DNA of 64,000 bases from Gammaproteobacteria bacterium (GCA_028279275.1 JANQOB010000003.1:58078-122077); one strand, 5' to 3'; counted from the stretch's first letter, positions 26,299-35,628 are shown. Numbers and translations are program-made. The notes: generated from the sequence alone by a model not told the origin.

Positions 26299-27705
26299 TT
26301 ATTGTTTGGCAATCCGTGGGTCCAATGCATCACGTACAACATCGGCAAATAAATTTGCAAATAAAACTAAAGTAAACATAAAAAATAGTGAAGCAGCCAA
26401 TGACCACCACACTACTGGTTCGCGCGCCATTTCCAGTCGAGCACTATTGATCATATTTCCCCAACTATTCATTGTTGGATCTACACCAATATTGATATAT
26501 GAAAGAACAGCTTCTGCCAACACTAAACCACTAAAATCTAACACTAAGGTAATTAATACGATGTGCATCATATTAGGTAAAATATGTCGAAATATTGTTT
26601 GAGTCGGGCCAACACCAAAAGCAGAAGCGGCCTGTACAAAATCCACTTCACGTAATTTAAGTGTTTCTGCACGTAATAAACGACATAAACCCGTCCAACT
26701 CGTTAAACCTAAAATCAAACATAAAAACAATAAACGTAAATCGGCGCGTTGCGTTAAGCTTGCAAATTCTTCCGCATGCTTACCCATATATACGTTTAAC
26801 ATTAATACAGCTGCTGCAATGAGCAACACACCAGGAATGGAATTCAGTGTAGTGTATAAATATTGAATGACATCATCGATCCAACCACGAAAATATCCTG
26901 CCATTATTCCTAAAACAATCGCGAATGGCAGCATCAACAGTGTTGTTAATGTCCCGATGACCACACCAGTGCGAATACTTTTTAGAGCTTGATATAGAAC
27001 ATCTTCACCCACCTTATCAGTGCCTAGCACATGATATTTAGTTGCCCATTCTGAACCTATAAATATTATTAGCAAAAGTATTGCTAACGTAATAGATGCA
27101 GTTCTCCATGGGATTTCCGATTCACCTCGAAAAACGGATTTAACAACATTTGAAAAGGTGCTTTTAGAACGAAAGGATAAAATTAGAATTAATAAAAGCG
27201 TCAAAGCAAACCAAACTACGACTGCTTTGATTGCGCCTATAACCGCTAAATTAAAAATATCCGCATTTTTTTCTGTAGCCGGATCGTTTAGATGCTTTCC
27301 TCCCCAGACTAGGCGTGGATATTCTCTTTGCTTGATTCCGTCTTCTAATTGCACTGTTTCCTTTGCAAACAAATAAGCAGCAAATGGTGCAGAATACGTT
27401 TTTTCAGTGCTATTTTTAATTTCCAATACCATGCGATCAAATACGCTATGTATTTCACCACTGTATTGTGTGCCCTCTTTTGAATTTTCTAGTTTTGGAT
27501 GAAAATGGATTGAATCTAAGATCGCTATGCCGATATATAACAGCAAAACCATCATTGAAATCACACCTGCCTTACTACGTACAACTTGTCTCCATGGCTG
27601 ACGTAAATGTGGTTTGCCCATCGCATAAACAAAAAATGCAATAATGATAAACACCAATGCAAAAATAAGTACGTCAGTAATTAGAAAAACAGGTTTACCA
27701 AACAT
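26299..27705 (-). CDS. yejE: Peptide ABC transporter permease with large insertion (YejE-like)
   Basis: 468 residues against about 340 for E. coli YejE. The C-terminal half is a normal BPD_transp_1 permease: GTLTTLLMLPFAIVLGIMAG and the EAA-loop region SAFGVGPTQTIFRHILPNMMHIV. The N-terminal part has one or two helices, a periplasmic stretch of about 70 residues (NSKEGTQYSGEIHSVFDRMV onward), then further helices. It lies 2 bases after the YejB-like gene. Confidence 0.9.
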   Translation of the reverse strand: MFGKPVFLITDVLIFALVFIIIAFFVYAMGKPHLRQPWRQVVRSKAGVISMMVLLLYIGIAILDSIHFHPKLENSKEGTQYSGEIHSVFDRMVLEIKNSTEKTYSAPFAAYLFAKETVQLEDGIKQREYPRLVWGGKHLNDPATEKNADIFNLAVIGAIKAVVVWFALTLLLILILSFRSKSTFSNVVKSVFRGESEIPWRTASITLAILLLIIFIGSEWATKYHVLGTDKVGEDVLYQALKSIRTGVVIGTLTTLLMLPFAIVLGIMAGYFRGWIDDVIQYLYTTLNSIPGVLLIAAAVLMLNVYMGKHAEEFASLTQRADLRLLFLCLILGLTSWTGLCRLLRAETLKLREVDFVQAASAFGVGPTQTIFRHILPNMMHIVLITLVLDFSGLVLAEAVLSYINIGVDPTMNSWGNMINSARLEMAREPVVWWSLAASLFFMFTLVLFANLFADVVRDALDPRIAKQ

Positions 27706-27707
27706 GA

Positions 27708-28685
27708 TTAATTTAACCTGACACGAGGGTCAACAATGGTGTATGAAATGTCAGTGAGCAAAAGACCAATGATGTACAAGAACGCACCCAAAAATACCAT
27801 TGAACGGACAATTGAAAAATCTTGCCGATTTATCGCATCAATAGTGTAGCTGCCCAAACCTGGAATACCAAAAAAAGACTCAGTGATTAGACTACCCATA
27901 AATAGCAATGGAAGTATGACCACTACACCCGTCAATATCGGGATTAATGCATTGCGAAGAACATGCCGAAACAATACTAATTGCTCTGATATTCCTTTTG
28001 CACGTGCAGTGCGCACATAGTCTTTATTTATTTCTTCTAAAAATATGGTGCGATACCAGCGGGTACTGGAGCCGATGCCACCAATGATTCCTATCAAAAC
28101 GGGTAGTATTAGAAACTTAATGCCAAACACTCCGTCTTCAAAACCAGATATGGGTACAACACGCAAAATTTTTCCCATAATGTATTGCCCACCAATGATG
28201 TAAAACAGGCTGGAAATAGACATCAATGCAACACAGATAACAACTGCCCAATAATCAATATACGTACCGCGAAAAAATGCAATCAACAAGGCGAGCGTGA
28301 TCGTCACCAATAAACCTATTATTAATTGAGGCACAGCAATGGCTAAACTTGGCCACATCCGTTGACTAATATCAAAACTGATGTCCCGTCCACTATCCGA
28401 ACGACCAAAATCAAATACAAATAAACGAATAGATTTTGTGTAAAAAATTGTTTTCGTTAATTTATCCGCGCCTTTTTCTTCCGCATTATAAAAAAGTGGA
28501 TAGTGATAACCCCTTTCAGTCTTCCAATTTTGAATTTGCTCTTCAGTGACATGCTTTTGACCTAAAAACATTCTCGCCATATCGTCTGGCGAGTTAACAA
28601 CAAAAAACAATAAAAAGGTAAGAATATTTACGCCTATTAATATTGGAATAGCATATAAAATACGACGAACAATATAAGCGATCAT
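27708..28685 (-). CDS. yejB: Peptide ABC transporter permease (YejB-like)
   Basis: 325 residues with about six helices. The start IAYIVRRILYAIPILIGVNILTF is typical of DppB/YejB permeases, and the EAA loop TARAKGISEQLVLFRHVLRNALIPI contacts the ATPase. The ATG overlaps the stop of the binding-protein gene (ATGA), showing translational coupling. Confidence 0.92.
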   Translation of the reverse strand: MIAYIVRRILYAIPILIGVNILTFLLFFVVNSPDDMARMFLGQKHVTEEQIQNWKTERGYHYPLFYNAEEKGADKLTKTIFYTKSIRLFVFDFGRSDSGRDISFDISQRMWPSLAIAVPQLIIGLLVTITLALLIAFFRGTYIDYWAVVICVALMSISSLFYIIGGQYIMGKILRVVPISGFEDGVFGIKFLILPVLIGIIGGIGSSTRWYRTIFLEEINKDYVRTARAKGISEQLVLFRHVLRNALIPILTGVVVILPLLFMGSLITESFFGIPGLGSYTIDAINRQDFSIVRSMVFLGAFLYIIGLLLTDISYTIVDPRVRLN

Positions 28686-30910
28686 TTCATTGAACTCCGC
28701 TCGCGTTTTCTAAATGCAATAATTGCTGGAATAAATGAGATCAATAGAAAAATCCCCAAATAGACTAAAGGCATATAATTAGGTTTATTCCATTCCAGTC
28801 GTTTTTCCGCACGGCTTTCAGCATCTACACGTCTATATTTAAGCAAATTATTTGCCATTAAATTAGGTTTAACATTCTTGTACCAATCATGGAAAAGTGA
28901 ATAGGCTTTTGGATGAAATCCCCAAAGCCAAGGAGCGTCTTCTTGTAAAATTTTTGTCATTTCTTTAATTATTATTAAACGCTCTGGTCCATTTTTGATG
29001 TTTTTCATTTTTTCAAATAGACGATCATATTCTGGATTTGAGTAATTTGCTGCATTTTCGCCATGATGCTTCACTTTTGAATTAGGTCCATACAAAAGAA
29101 AAAAGAAATTTTCAGGGTCAGGATAATCTGCATTCCATCCCCATTGAAAAATTTGACTGGTACCGTTTCGCATTTTTTCTTGGAAACGGTTGTAATCAGT
29201 TGCACGAATAACCAGTTGAATTCCAATCTTTTGATACTGTTTACGCATCCAATTCAACTGCGCCTTTGCATCGGGCCCTGCTGCTGGAGTATCAAAATTT
29301 AACACTAGCTGCTTTTTTGTTTTTGGATCTATGCCATCTGCATATCCCGCTTGCACCATTAATTTTTTTGCAGTTTCAATATCTTTTCTTTTTGGTTCTC
29401 CAAATTTCCAATCATAGACAAATGGATTTATACCTTCTTCACCTTCAACATTGCCAAAAATACCTGGAGGTACAGGTCCCTGTGACGCTACCCCACGGCC
29501 GTTTGCAAAAATGGAAATATACTCTTCGTAATCTACTGCGATGGAAATAGCACGACGCAACAAACGTGCGGATTCGCTTTTTCCTCCAACAATAGGGTCT
29601 AGCATGTTGAAACCCTTATAAAAGATAGATGTAGTTACAGCCGTTTCTAATTTAATTCCTTTATCTTTCATTAAATCTGTAAGCTGTATGTCTCCCCCAG
29701 AGCTGAATTGGATTGCTTGGTCAAAACTGTCAGAGGAAATACCTGAAGTATCGTAATAGCCTTGTAAAAATTTATTCCAGTATGGAATACTTTCTTTTTC
29801 CAAACTGTAAACAGCTTTATCAATTAAAGGTAAAACTTTTCCGGCATCAACTAGCAACCCTTTAGCCCTGTCCTCTTGTTCACCTTCTGATGGATAACGC
29901 TCACCATGAAAATTTGGATTCTTTTCCATCACCATGCGTAGATTGGGATTATTTTCAGTCAGCATAAAAGGACCTGTACCCACTGGGTACCAGTTCAGCG
30001 AAATATTTCGCTCCTCCATTCCTTCTTGCGCATAAAATTTTTCCGCCTCCCATGGCATGGGAGAAAAAAATGGCATCGCCATCCAATAAACGAGTTGAGG
30101 ATATTTGCCTTTAATTCTTATTCGGTAAGTGTATCGGTCGATCGCATCCACACCTTCAAGCTTAATTTCTCTCAAATCATGCCAACCTTCATTAGAGTTT
30201 GGATAAGTTTCTGAAACTTTTTTACGAAAGTCATCAAAACCTAAAATATATTTACGCATTACTCCAGCAATGGGCGAATGAAGATACGGATTGGCTATCC
30301 TTTTTAATTGGTAAACATAGTCTTCTGCGGTGAGTTCACGTGTGCCAGTGTTTTCAAAATCACTTAAAATATGAATATTGTTTAAATCGTTTTCAGTCAG
30401 GTTCAAATAGATTGACTCACCCTGGTCATTTTTCGCAAATGCCGGATGCGGTTGAAACATAATGCCTTTATTAATTTTGATGGTGTATTCAGAATAAACA
30501 ATACTGTCCACTGCATTTTCGTCAACTAAAACTCCATTCTCTGCATAATATCGTACATCTGGTAATTTACTTGCAGTAAGAGGAATTAAAGTGTAAGGAC
30601 GTAAGAGATAATGATACTGTAAAGGCGGTTCATAAATTTGCGCAATGAATTGATATTCGTTTGCACTGTATGAGCTCACCGGATCTAAGCGCTTAGGTCG
30701 CTCTTTAAAAGAAGAATAAATAACTTCAGCATTATTATCTGTGCCATCATTTGGATAAGGATTATTCCATGCACTGTCACTGCATGCATGAAGCATAAAA
30801 ATTACTAAAATAAAAATGAAAATTGTCGAACGACTGTTCACAGGATGGTTTAATGTATAATCTGGCTGAGAAAGATTATTCTTCCCTGAAATATAATTCA
30901 TAAGCAGCAC
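28682..30910 (-). CDS. yejA: Peptide ABC transporter substrate-binding lipoprotein with C-terminal membrane helix (YejA-like)
   Basis: 742 residues from GTG 30910 (739 from ATG 30901). SBP family 5, as in YejA and OppA: EVIYSSFKERPKRLDP, ASQGPVPPGIFG, FQWGWNADYPDPENFFFLLYGPNS. A long N-terminal leader of about 30 residues precedes a hydrophobic helix ending in the lipobox MLHAC. Unusually, the C-terminus carries another membrane helix (VYLGIFLLISFIPAIIAF) with a basic tail, so the protein may be anchored at both ends. E. coli YejA is 604 residues and has neither. Confidence 0.9.
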   Translation of the reverse strand: MLLMNYISGKNNLSQPDYTLNHPVNSRSTIFIFILVIFMLHACSDSAWNNPYPNDGTDNNAEVIYSSFKERPKRLDPVSSYSANEYQFIAQIYEPPLQYHYLLRPYTLIPLTASKLPDVRYYAENGVLVDENAVDSIVYSEYTIKINKGIMFQPHPAFAKNDQGESIYLNLTENDLNNIHILSDFENTGTRELTAEDYVYQLKRIANPYLHSPIAGVMRKYILGFDDFRKKVSETYPNSNEGWHDLREIKLEGVDAIDRYTYRIRIKGKYPQLVYWMAMPFFSPMPWEAEKFYAQEGMEERNISLNWYPVGTGPFMLTENNPNLRMVMEKNPNFHGERYPSEGEQEDRAKGLLVDAGKVLPLIDKAVYSLEKESIPYWNKFLQGYYDTSGISSDSFDQAIQFSSGGDIQLTDLMKDKGIKLETAVTTSIFYKGFNMLDPIVGGKSESARLLRRAISIAVDYEEYISIFANGRGVASQGPVPPGIFGNVEGEEGINPFVYDWKFGEPKRKDIETAKKLMVQAGYADGIDPKTKKQLVLNFDTPAAGPDAKAQLNWMRKQYQKIGIQLVIRATDYNRFQEKMRNGTSQIFQWGWNADYPDPENFFFLLYGPNSKVKHHGENAANYSNPEYDRLFEKMKNIKNGPERLIIIKEMTKILQEDAPWLWGFHPKAYSLFHDWYKNVKPNLMANNLLKYRRVDAESRAEKRLEWNKPNYMPLVYLGIFLLISFIPAIIAFRKRERSSMK

Positions 30911-31002
30911 TATTATAGACTGTTTAATAAAAAAAGTAGTTCAATCTACACTTATCTACTAATATAGATTAACTTTAATACTAATAATTTACGGATATAC
31001 GC

Positions 31003-31797
31003 ATGGGATTTTTAGCAGGAAAACGAGCATTAATTGTTGGCATCGCAAGTAACCGCTCAATAGCTTGGGGTATCGCAGAAGCGATGAAACGCGAAGGGGC
31101 GGCGTTAGCCTTTACCTATCAAAATGAAAAACTCAAACCTAGAGTTGAAAAATTTGCTGCGGAATGCGGTGCTGAAATAACCCTGCCTTGCGATCTAGGC
31201 ACTGATGAAGATATTACTCGTTTATTTGTGGAATTGGGCAAATCTTGGGATAAATTAGATATTCTGGTTCACTCTGCAGCATTCGCACCAAAAGAAGAAT
31301 TAACCGGTGATTTTGTTGAGCTCACCACACGTGAAGGCTCAAAAATTGCACATGACATCAGTAGCTACAGCCTCACCGCACTTGCTAAAGCTGCAAGGCC
31401 TATGATGAAAGGCACAAATGGTGCCATCGTCTCGCTCACTTATATGGGTTCAGTACGTGCCATGCCTAATTACAATGTCATGGGCTTAGCTAAAGCCAGC
31501 TTAGAAGCGAATATTCGTTACATGGCCTATGCCCTGGGCCCAGATGGCATTCGTGTAAATGGCATCTCAGCGGGTCCAATACGTACACTCGCCGCGGCTG
31601 GCATCGGTGACTTTAGAAAAATGTTAGACCATGTTGAACAAAATGCCCCATTGCGTAAAAACGTCACCATTGAAGAAGTAGGCAATACTGCTGCTTTTTT
31701 ATGCAGTGATTTAGCAAGCGGCATTACGGGCGAAATTACATACGTAGATGCCGGATTCAATATTATTGGAATGTCCGGATACGACCATCATGGATGA
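31003..31797 (+). CDS. fabI: Enoyl-[acyl-carrier-protein] reductase (NADH), FabI type
   Basis: 264 residues. Last step of fatty-acid elongation; target of triclosan in other bacteria. Features: [21 protein letters not shown] (FabI form of the NAD loop), [14 protein letters not shown], and the active-site pair Tyr/Lys in [21 protein letters not shown]. It is divergent from the Yej-like operon, as in Pseudomonas, where fabI also follows ppiD; here ppiD is 8 kb away. Confidence 0.97.
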   Translation: MGFLAGKRALIVGIASNRSIAWGIAEAMKREGAALAFTYQNEKLKPRVEKFAAECGAEITLPCDLGTDEDITRLFVELGKSWDKLDILVHSAAFAPKEELTGDFVELTTREGSKIAHDISSYSLTALAKAARPMMKGTNGAIVSLTYMGSVRAMPNYNVMGLAKASLEANIRYMAYALGPDGIRVNGISAGPIRTLAAAGIGDFRKMLDHVEQNAPLRKNVTIEEVGNTAAFLCSDLASGITGEITYVDAGFNIIGMSGYDHHG

Positions 31798-31822
31798 TGG
31801 GAGTGCAAAAATTGCAGGAGCA

Positions 31823-31854
31823 AATTTCTGCTAGTTCACTAGCAATTAGAAATT
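31823..31854. terminator. Hairpin between convergent fabI and cupin genes
   Basis: AATTTCT with AGAAATT and TGCTAG with CTAGCA pair around a 4-base TTCA loop, with a small internal mismatch of A and T bases. It overlaps the 3' end of the minus-strand cupin gene. The T tract is weak, so termination is a guess from the convergent position. Confidence 0.4.
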
Positions 31855-32186
31855 ACAAAGGCTTTTTTAAAACTTTCTTGAATGGTCCATGTGCTTTTAA
31901 TGCCTTTGTCAAATGAAGCAATATCACCTACTTGTAAAGTAACTTCTCCACCGTCAGCAAACTCAATTAATAACTTGCCTTCTAATACATGAATAAATTC
32001 ATCACCTGGGAATTCATAGTCAAAAGTTAAAGGCTCACATCTCCATAAACCAGAGTAAGTAGGTTCACCACTAGAATTAACTTGCCCTAACCAATGAACT
32101 TCTCCCGCCTGTTTGTCTCCAACCATAAAAGGTTCATATGCGTGTGTTGATGTATCCGATTTCAAAAATTCGACTTTATTATTCAT
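31839..32186 (-). CDS. Cupin-fold protein (Cupin_3 / DUF861 type)
   Basis: 115 residues. Small barrel of the Cupin_3 group: GLWRCEPLTFDYEFPGDEFIHVLEGKLLIEFADGGEVTLQVGDIASFDKG, with a Trp-stacked C-terminal GIKSTWTIQESFKKAFVI. The metal-ligand pattern is partial (E...H, with one His). The ligand and role are unknown. It is convergent with fabI and divergent from the membrane protein next to it. Confidence 0.85.
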   Translation of the reverse strand: MNNKVEFLKSDTSTHAYEPFMVGDKQAGEVHWLGQVNSSGEPTYSGLWRCEPLTFDYEFPGDEFIHVLEGKLLIEFADGGEVTLQVGDIASFDKGIKSTWTIQESFKKAFVISNC

Positions 32187-32283
32187 TGTCTTTGCCTTTT
32201 TTAATCATTTATTTCTGTTTAGTTGTAATGTCAGCAATTTCTAAGGAGTACAATACTGTAATCCTACTTTAAGGAGATGTCAC

Positions 32284-32718
32284 ATGTCAGTATCCAATCA
32301 AACACCATGGCACCTTTGGCTCGTCGGCACTATCACATTACTTTGGAATGCCATGGGAGCGCTTGACTATTATATGTCTCAAACAAAAAATGAAGCTTAT
32401 TTGAGCATGTTCACTCCAGAACAGCTCGATTTTTTTTACAGCTTCCCATCCTGGTCTGTCGCATTATGGGCCCTTGCTGTTTGGGGTGGCTTGCTGGGAT
32501 GCGTACTTTTATTATTACGCAAACAATTAGCTGTTCAAGTCTTCTTGATTTCTCTTGTGTGCGTAATCGTCAATACGATATACATGTATGGATTTACCAA
32601 TGGACTGGAAATAATAGGCGACCCAATATCTTTAGGATTCAGTGTAGCGGTGATTATCGTTGCAATATTTTTATATTTGTATGCTAAAAAAATGAGAGCA
32701 CAGAATATTCTCAATTAA
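32284..32718 (+). CDS. Four-helix membrane protein of unknown function
   Basis: 144 residues with four predicted membrane helices starting WHLWLVGTITLLWNAMGALDYYM; the conserved-looking MGALDYYMSQTKNEAYL and FYSFPSWSVALWALAVWGG segments belong to a widespread uncharacterised family of small inner-membrane proteins. AAGGAG lies 7 nt before ATG. It converges on the esterase gene with 9 bases between them. Confidence 0.8.
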   Translation: MSVSNQTPWHLWLVGTITLLWNAMGALDYYMSQTKNEAYLSMFTPEQLDFFYSFPSWSVALWALAVWGGLLGCVLLLLRKQLAVQVFLISLVCVIVNTIYMYGFTNGLEIIGDPISLGFSVAVIIVAIFLYLYAKKMRAQNILN

Positions 32719-32727
32719 ATTAATTTG

Positions 32728-33573
32728 TCATTTAGCTGTATCACCGATAAAAATATTAATATCCTTAATTGTTGGAACAGAACCATCAAAGCCATTAATA
32801 AATGGTTTAATAATCCCAATATGTCCTACATCTTTATAAAACTTTAAAACCACTTCACCATTTACTGATTTTATTTTTTCTGCAAAAGTCTCACTATTTT
32901 TTGGTAGCACAGTTTTATCAGACAAGCCATGAAGCAGTAAAAATGGCACTTCATCGCCATTGATAAAATTAATCGGTTGACTGCTGTCACGGATTTCTTC
33001 CGGAAATATGCTTTTTAGCCGATCAGATTTCAGTGGCAAAAAATTATAAGGTCCTGCTATTCCAATAGAGCCAGTCAAACTTGCAACCTTTACATTTTCA
33101 TTTGATAGATATCTTTCATCTGATATTAGTAAATTAGCAATTTGAGCTCCTGCGGAGTGACCCATTAAATAAATATGCTCGATATTATTTAAGTACTCAC
33201 TGTCATTTTGAAGCCATGCGACTGCCTTTGCAGCATCTTCCATGAACATTGGAAACATAACTTCTGGATACAATCGATAATCAGGAATAGCCACTGTATA
33301 ACCATTTTCGGTAAGTGATGATGCTACGAACTTATATTGTTCTTTATTTCCAGAATCCCAAGATCCACCATAGAAAAATATTATTAGAATGTTATTTGCT
33401 TTAGAGTTTGGTATATAAATATCAAGTTTTTGTCTATCCAGTTCACCATAAGATAGGTCTTCGAATCTATCATAATGCTCATCTGGGCTAATAAAATTAA
33501 CCAATGCAGTTGCACTGCAAGAAGTCGTCACAAATACTACATAAACAGAAAATAAAATAATTCTGAAATTCAT
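32728..33573 (-). CDS. Alpha/beta hydrolase, esterase-like, probable lipoprotein
   Basis: 281 residues. N-terminal signal with possible lipobox (VVFVTTSC). The hydrolase core is of the BD-FAE/carboxylesterase type: oxyanion motif FFYGGSWDSGNKEQYKF, nucleophile GHSAGAQIA, acid region LLLHGLSDKTVLP, and His in KDVGHIGI. Likely an ester hydrolase at the cell envelope; substrate unknown. Confidence 0.88.
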   Translation of the reverse strand: MNFRIILFSVYVVFVTTSCSATALVNFISPDEHYDRFEDLSYGELDRQKLDIYIPNSKANNILIIFFYGGSWDSGNKEQYKFVASSLTENGYTVAIPDYRLYPEVMFPMFMEDAAKAVAWLQNDSEYLNNIEHIYLMGHSAGAQIANLLISDERYLSNENVKVASLTGSIGIAGPYNFLPLKSDRLKSIFPEEIRDSSQPINFINGDEVPFLLLHGLSDKTVLPKNSETFAEKIKSVNGEVVLKFYKDVGHIGIIKPFINGFDGSVPTIKDINIFIGDTAK

Positions 33574-33661
33574 AGATTGATAAATTTGAATTCGTAATGG
33601 ATAGCTAATAAAAGAGTACTATAGTTATTACTAAAATATAATTAAAAGAGGAGGAATTTGT

Positions 33662-33979
33662 ATGCCTGAATATATATTTGCCTATCATGGCGGTAAAGCA
33701 CCAGAATCCCCTGAAGGTGGTGCCAAAGAAATGGAAAAATGGAATAAATGGATCGCGGACCTAGGCGATCAAATGATTAATCCCGGATCACCGGTTGGCA
33801 TGTCCAAGACAGTCAGTATTGATGGGGTTGAAGATCATGGAGGTGCAAATCCATTAATGGGTTATTCCGTAATTAAAGCCGACAGCATGGATGCCGTGCT
33901 TGAAATTGCAAAGACTTGTCCGTTTCTAAACATGGAAACTGCAACCATCGAAGTCGCGGAAATTATGCAGCTAACTTAA
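33662..33979 (+). CDS. YCII-domain protein
   Basis: 105 residues, YCII-related fold (dimeric alpha-beta barrel): YIFAYHGGKAPESPEGGAKEMEKWNKWIADLG at the start and GYSVIKADSMDAVLEIAKTCPFL, the signature segment with its conserved Pro. GAGGAGG lies 7 nt before ATG. The family sits beside many stress and regulatory genes without a fixed reaction. Confidence 0.9.
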   Translation: MPEYIFAYHGGKAPESPEGGAKEMEKWNKWIADLGDQMINPGSPVGMSKTVSIDGVEDHGGANPLMGYSVIKADSMDAVLEIAKTCPFLNMETATIEVAEIMQLT

Positions 33980-33982
33980 TAA

Positions 33983-34189
33983 TTATTGCGAATCTCTGGG
34001 CGCACCTTCATCGCACTTTTTGCATTCAAGACTGTAACCCAACATCTCTTCACGCCCTTCCTCTGTTAACACCCAAGGACGACTTACCATGGGTGGGTTA
34101 TGACGAACATGCTGAAAGTGGCCGCATCCTAATTCTGCAACCCAATCACCTTCATCATCCAAATGATATCCAACTATTCCCTGTTTCAT
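33983..34189 (-). CDS. DUF3565 protein
   Basis: 68 residues: GIVGYHLDDEGDWVAELGCGHFQHVRHNPPMVSRPWVLTEEGREEMLG with LECKKCDEGAP at the end. The CGH and CKKC pairs suggest a zinc ribbon. This small family is common in Proteobacteria and has no known function. It ends 3 bases from the YCII gene stop (convergent) and follows the SpoIIAA-like gene by 9 bases. Confidence 0.88.
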   Translation of the reverse strand: MKQGIVGYHLDDEGDWVAELGCGHFQHVRHNPPMVSRPWVLTEEGREEMLGYSLECKKCDEGAPRDSQ

Positions 34190-34198
34190 AAAATTTCA

Positions 34199-34564
34199 CT
34201 AACTTGCAAGCCACGCCTCTGCTTCAGATTCTTGGTCTAAATCAAACGCTTTAATTTTTAACCCCGGAATGAGTGCACCTTCAATTTCACTTGCTTTTAT
34301 AACCCATTTTTTATCGACTAATACTGCAGCACGATCAAATTTCTTAATGAATCTAAAAGCTTCAGGTAGGCGTGAAAATTCAACCCCCATAGCACCCAAG
34401 GTTGGTAACTCAAAATCATCTATGCGATATAACATCCGCCCATGCTCGATGTCTTTCCCGCTGCTGAAAAGTTCATCTAGAGCAACGTTCATTTCATCTT
34501 TGCCAAGTTTTCCACCAAAGTTGATATCAAGTCGATTCGTACCACTTCTCACTACTTCAAACAT
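34199..34564 (-). CDS. SpoIIAA/STAS-like protein (DUF3478 type)
   Basis: 121 residues from ATG 34564, which has AGGTG 6 nt upstream; two earlier starts overlap that site. The SpoIIAA-like fold shows LDINFGGKLGKDEMNVALDELF, ILYRIDDFELPTLGAMGVEF (roughly) and FDRAAVLVDKKWVIKASEIEGALIPGLKIKAFD. No Ser phospho-site like SpoIIAA is apparent. It is probably in an operon with the DUF3565 gene. An FNR-type box lies 65 bases upstream, shared with the divergent cupin gene. Confidence 0.85.
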   Translation of the reverse strand: MFEVVRSGTNRLDINFGGKLGKDEMNVALDELFSSGKDIEHGRMLYRIDDFELPTLGAMGVEFSRLPEAFRFIKKFDRAAVLVDKKWVIKASEIEGALIPGLKIKAFDLDQESEAEAWLAS

Positions 34565-34628
34565 AACCATCACCTACATTACAAATTTTATAAGCTATAA
34601 ATACTATATTTATTGGTATTGGGGCATT

Positions 34629-34642
34629 CTGATTTAAATCAA
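34629..34642. promoter_or_regulatory. FNR/Anr-type box, divergent gap SpoIIAA-like / cupin
   Basis: CTGAT-TTAA-ATCAA matches the FNR consensus TTGAT-N4-ATCAA at 9 of 10 positions. It lies 29 bases before the cupin start at 34671 and 65 before the SpoIIAA-like start, so it may control either gene in response to oxygen. Confidence 0.55.
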
Positions 34643-34670
34643 TGTGAAAGATTAAAACAGGTGTAAACTT

Positions 34671-35006
34671 ATGCGCATGGCAACTCACCATGCAGAACCG
34701 GGTGAAGTTGTAGACTTGCAAACGTGGGCTGCAGACTTACCCCAAGAACACACCAAAGCCATTGTCAAAACAGACAAAATGGAGTTGATTAGAATGGTGT
34801 TGCCTTCCGGCAAAGGTATCCCTAATCACAAAGTGCTTGGTCCTATAACAATACATTGTATTGCAGGAAAAATTGCTATTACTACCATGGGCGATACGCG
34901 AGAAATTAATTACGACCAATTAATTCACCTTATGCCCGGTGAACCCCATTCAGTGAAAGCCATAGAAGACTCAGTTGTTCTGCTTACTATCGTTTTTTCG
35001 AACTAA
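34671..35006 (+). CDS. Small cupin-fold protein
   Basis: 111 residues, single-domain cupin: KMELIRMVLPSGKGIPNHKVLGPITIHCIAGKIAITTMGDTREINYDQLIHLMPGEPHSVKAIEDS. The two cupin motifs are present, with His in NHKV, HC and PHSV as possible metal ligands. The role is unknown. An FNR-type box is directly upstream; the Met/His-rich gene with its own box follows on the same strand. Confidence 0.87.
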   Translation: MRMATHHAEPGEVVDLQTWAADLPQEHTKAIVKTDKMELIRMVLPSGKGIPNHKVLGPITIHCIAGKIAITTMGDTREINYDQLIHLMPGEPHSVKAIEDSVVLLTIVFSN

Positions 35007-35055
35007 TGCTTGAAATTTCTCTGAATTTTCGTAGCTACAAATAAACTTAATTTTT

Positions 35056-35069
35056 TTGATTTACATCAA
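35056..35069. promoter_or_regulatory. Perfect FNR/Anr box upstream of the Met/His-rich gene
   Basis: TTGAT-TTAC-ATCAA is an exact match to the FNR/Anr consensus TTGAT-N4-ATCAA. It lies 57 bases before the start at 35127; an activator site centred at about -41 would place transcription start near 35104, a reasonable leader. Confidence 0.7.
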
Positions 35070-35126
35070 GCGATCCCCTTTGCAGAAGTGCAAATATCAA
35101 CTATTACTAAAAAATAAGTGGAATAG

Positions 35127-35606
35127 ATGAAGATGAAAAAGTTAACGATAGCAATCTTAATACTTTCCGTCAGTGCAATATCCAGTGCTACATTTACCGT
35201 ATATGCATCAGAAGATGATCGAGATGAAAAACAGTCCGATTCATATCGTCAAGGATGTCGAATGGGTTCTTGGAATTCTGAAGAAATGAATAATCATATG
35301 GAGACAATGCATGCTCAAATGCAAGCTATTCACGCAGAGCAAGACCCAGAAAAACGCAGAATACTCATGCAAGCGCATCGTCAAAGCATGCATGATGGTA
35401 TGCGTATGATGCATGGAGGCGACGGTAGAGGAAGAATGGGCATGATGCACAGAGGAAATAAAAGCGATGATCAGGAAAAAGGAAAAATGGATGAACATGC
35501 TCGTCTGGATCGTATGGAACATCGCATGGAGGCCATGCACAAGATGATGGAACAAATGATGCAACACGAAGATGTTAGACATCGACATATGCGATCTATT
35601 GAGTAA
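35127..35606 (+). CDS. Exported Met/His-rich protein, probable metal-binding
   Basis: 159 residues. Signal peptide LTIAILILSVSAISSATFTVYA. The mature part is rich in Met and His arranged as MMHGG, HRQSMHDGMRMMHGG and HRMEAMHKMMEQMMQHEDVRHRH, with an MQAHRQ helix. It is like copper- or iron-binding periplasmic proteins (CpxP/ZraP or CopC-adjacent Met-rich types) but lacks the LTxxQ motifs of CpxP. One Cys (QGCRMG). An exact FNR box upstream suggests oxygen-responsive expression. Confidence 0.8.
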   Translation: MKMKKLTIAILILSVSAISSATFTVYASEDDRDEKQSDSYRQGCRMGSWNSEEMNNHMETMHAQMQAIHAEQDPEKRRILMQAHRQSMHDGMRMMHGGDGRGRMGMMHRGNKSDDQEKGKMDEHARLDRMEHRMEAMHKMMEQMMQHEDVRHRHMRSIE

Positions 35607-35628
35607 CCTAATGTAACAAGCGAGGTTA

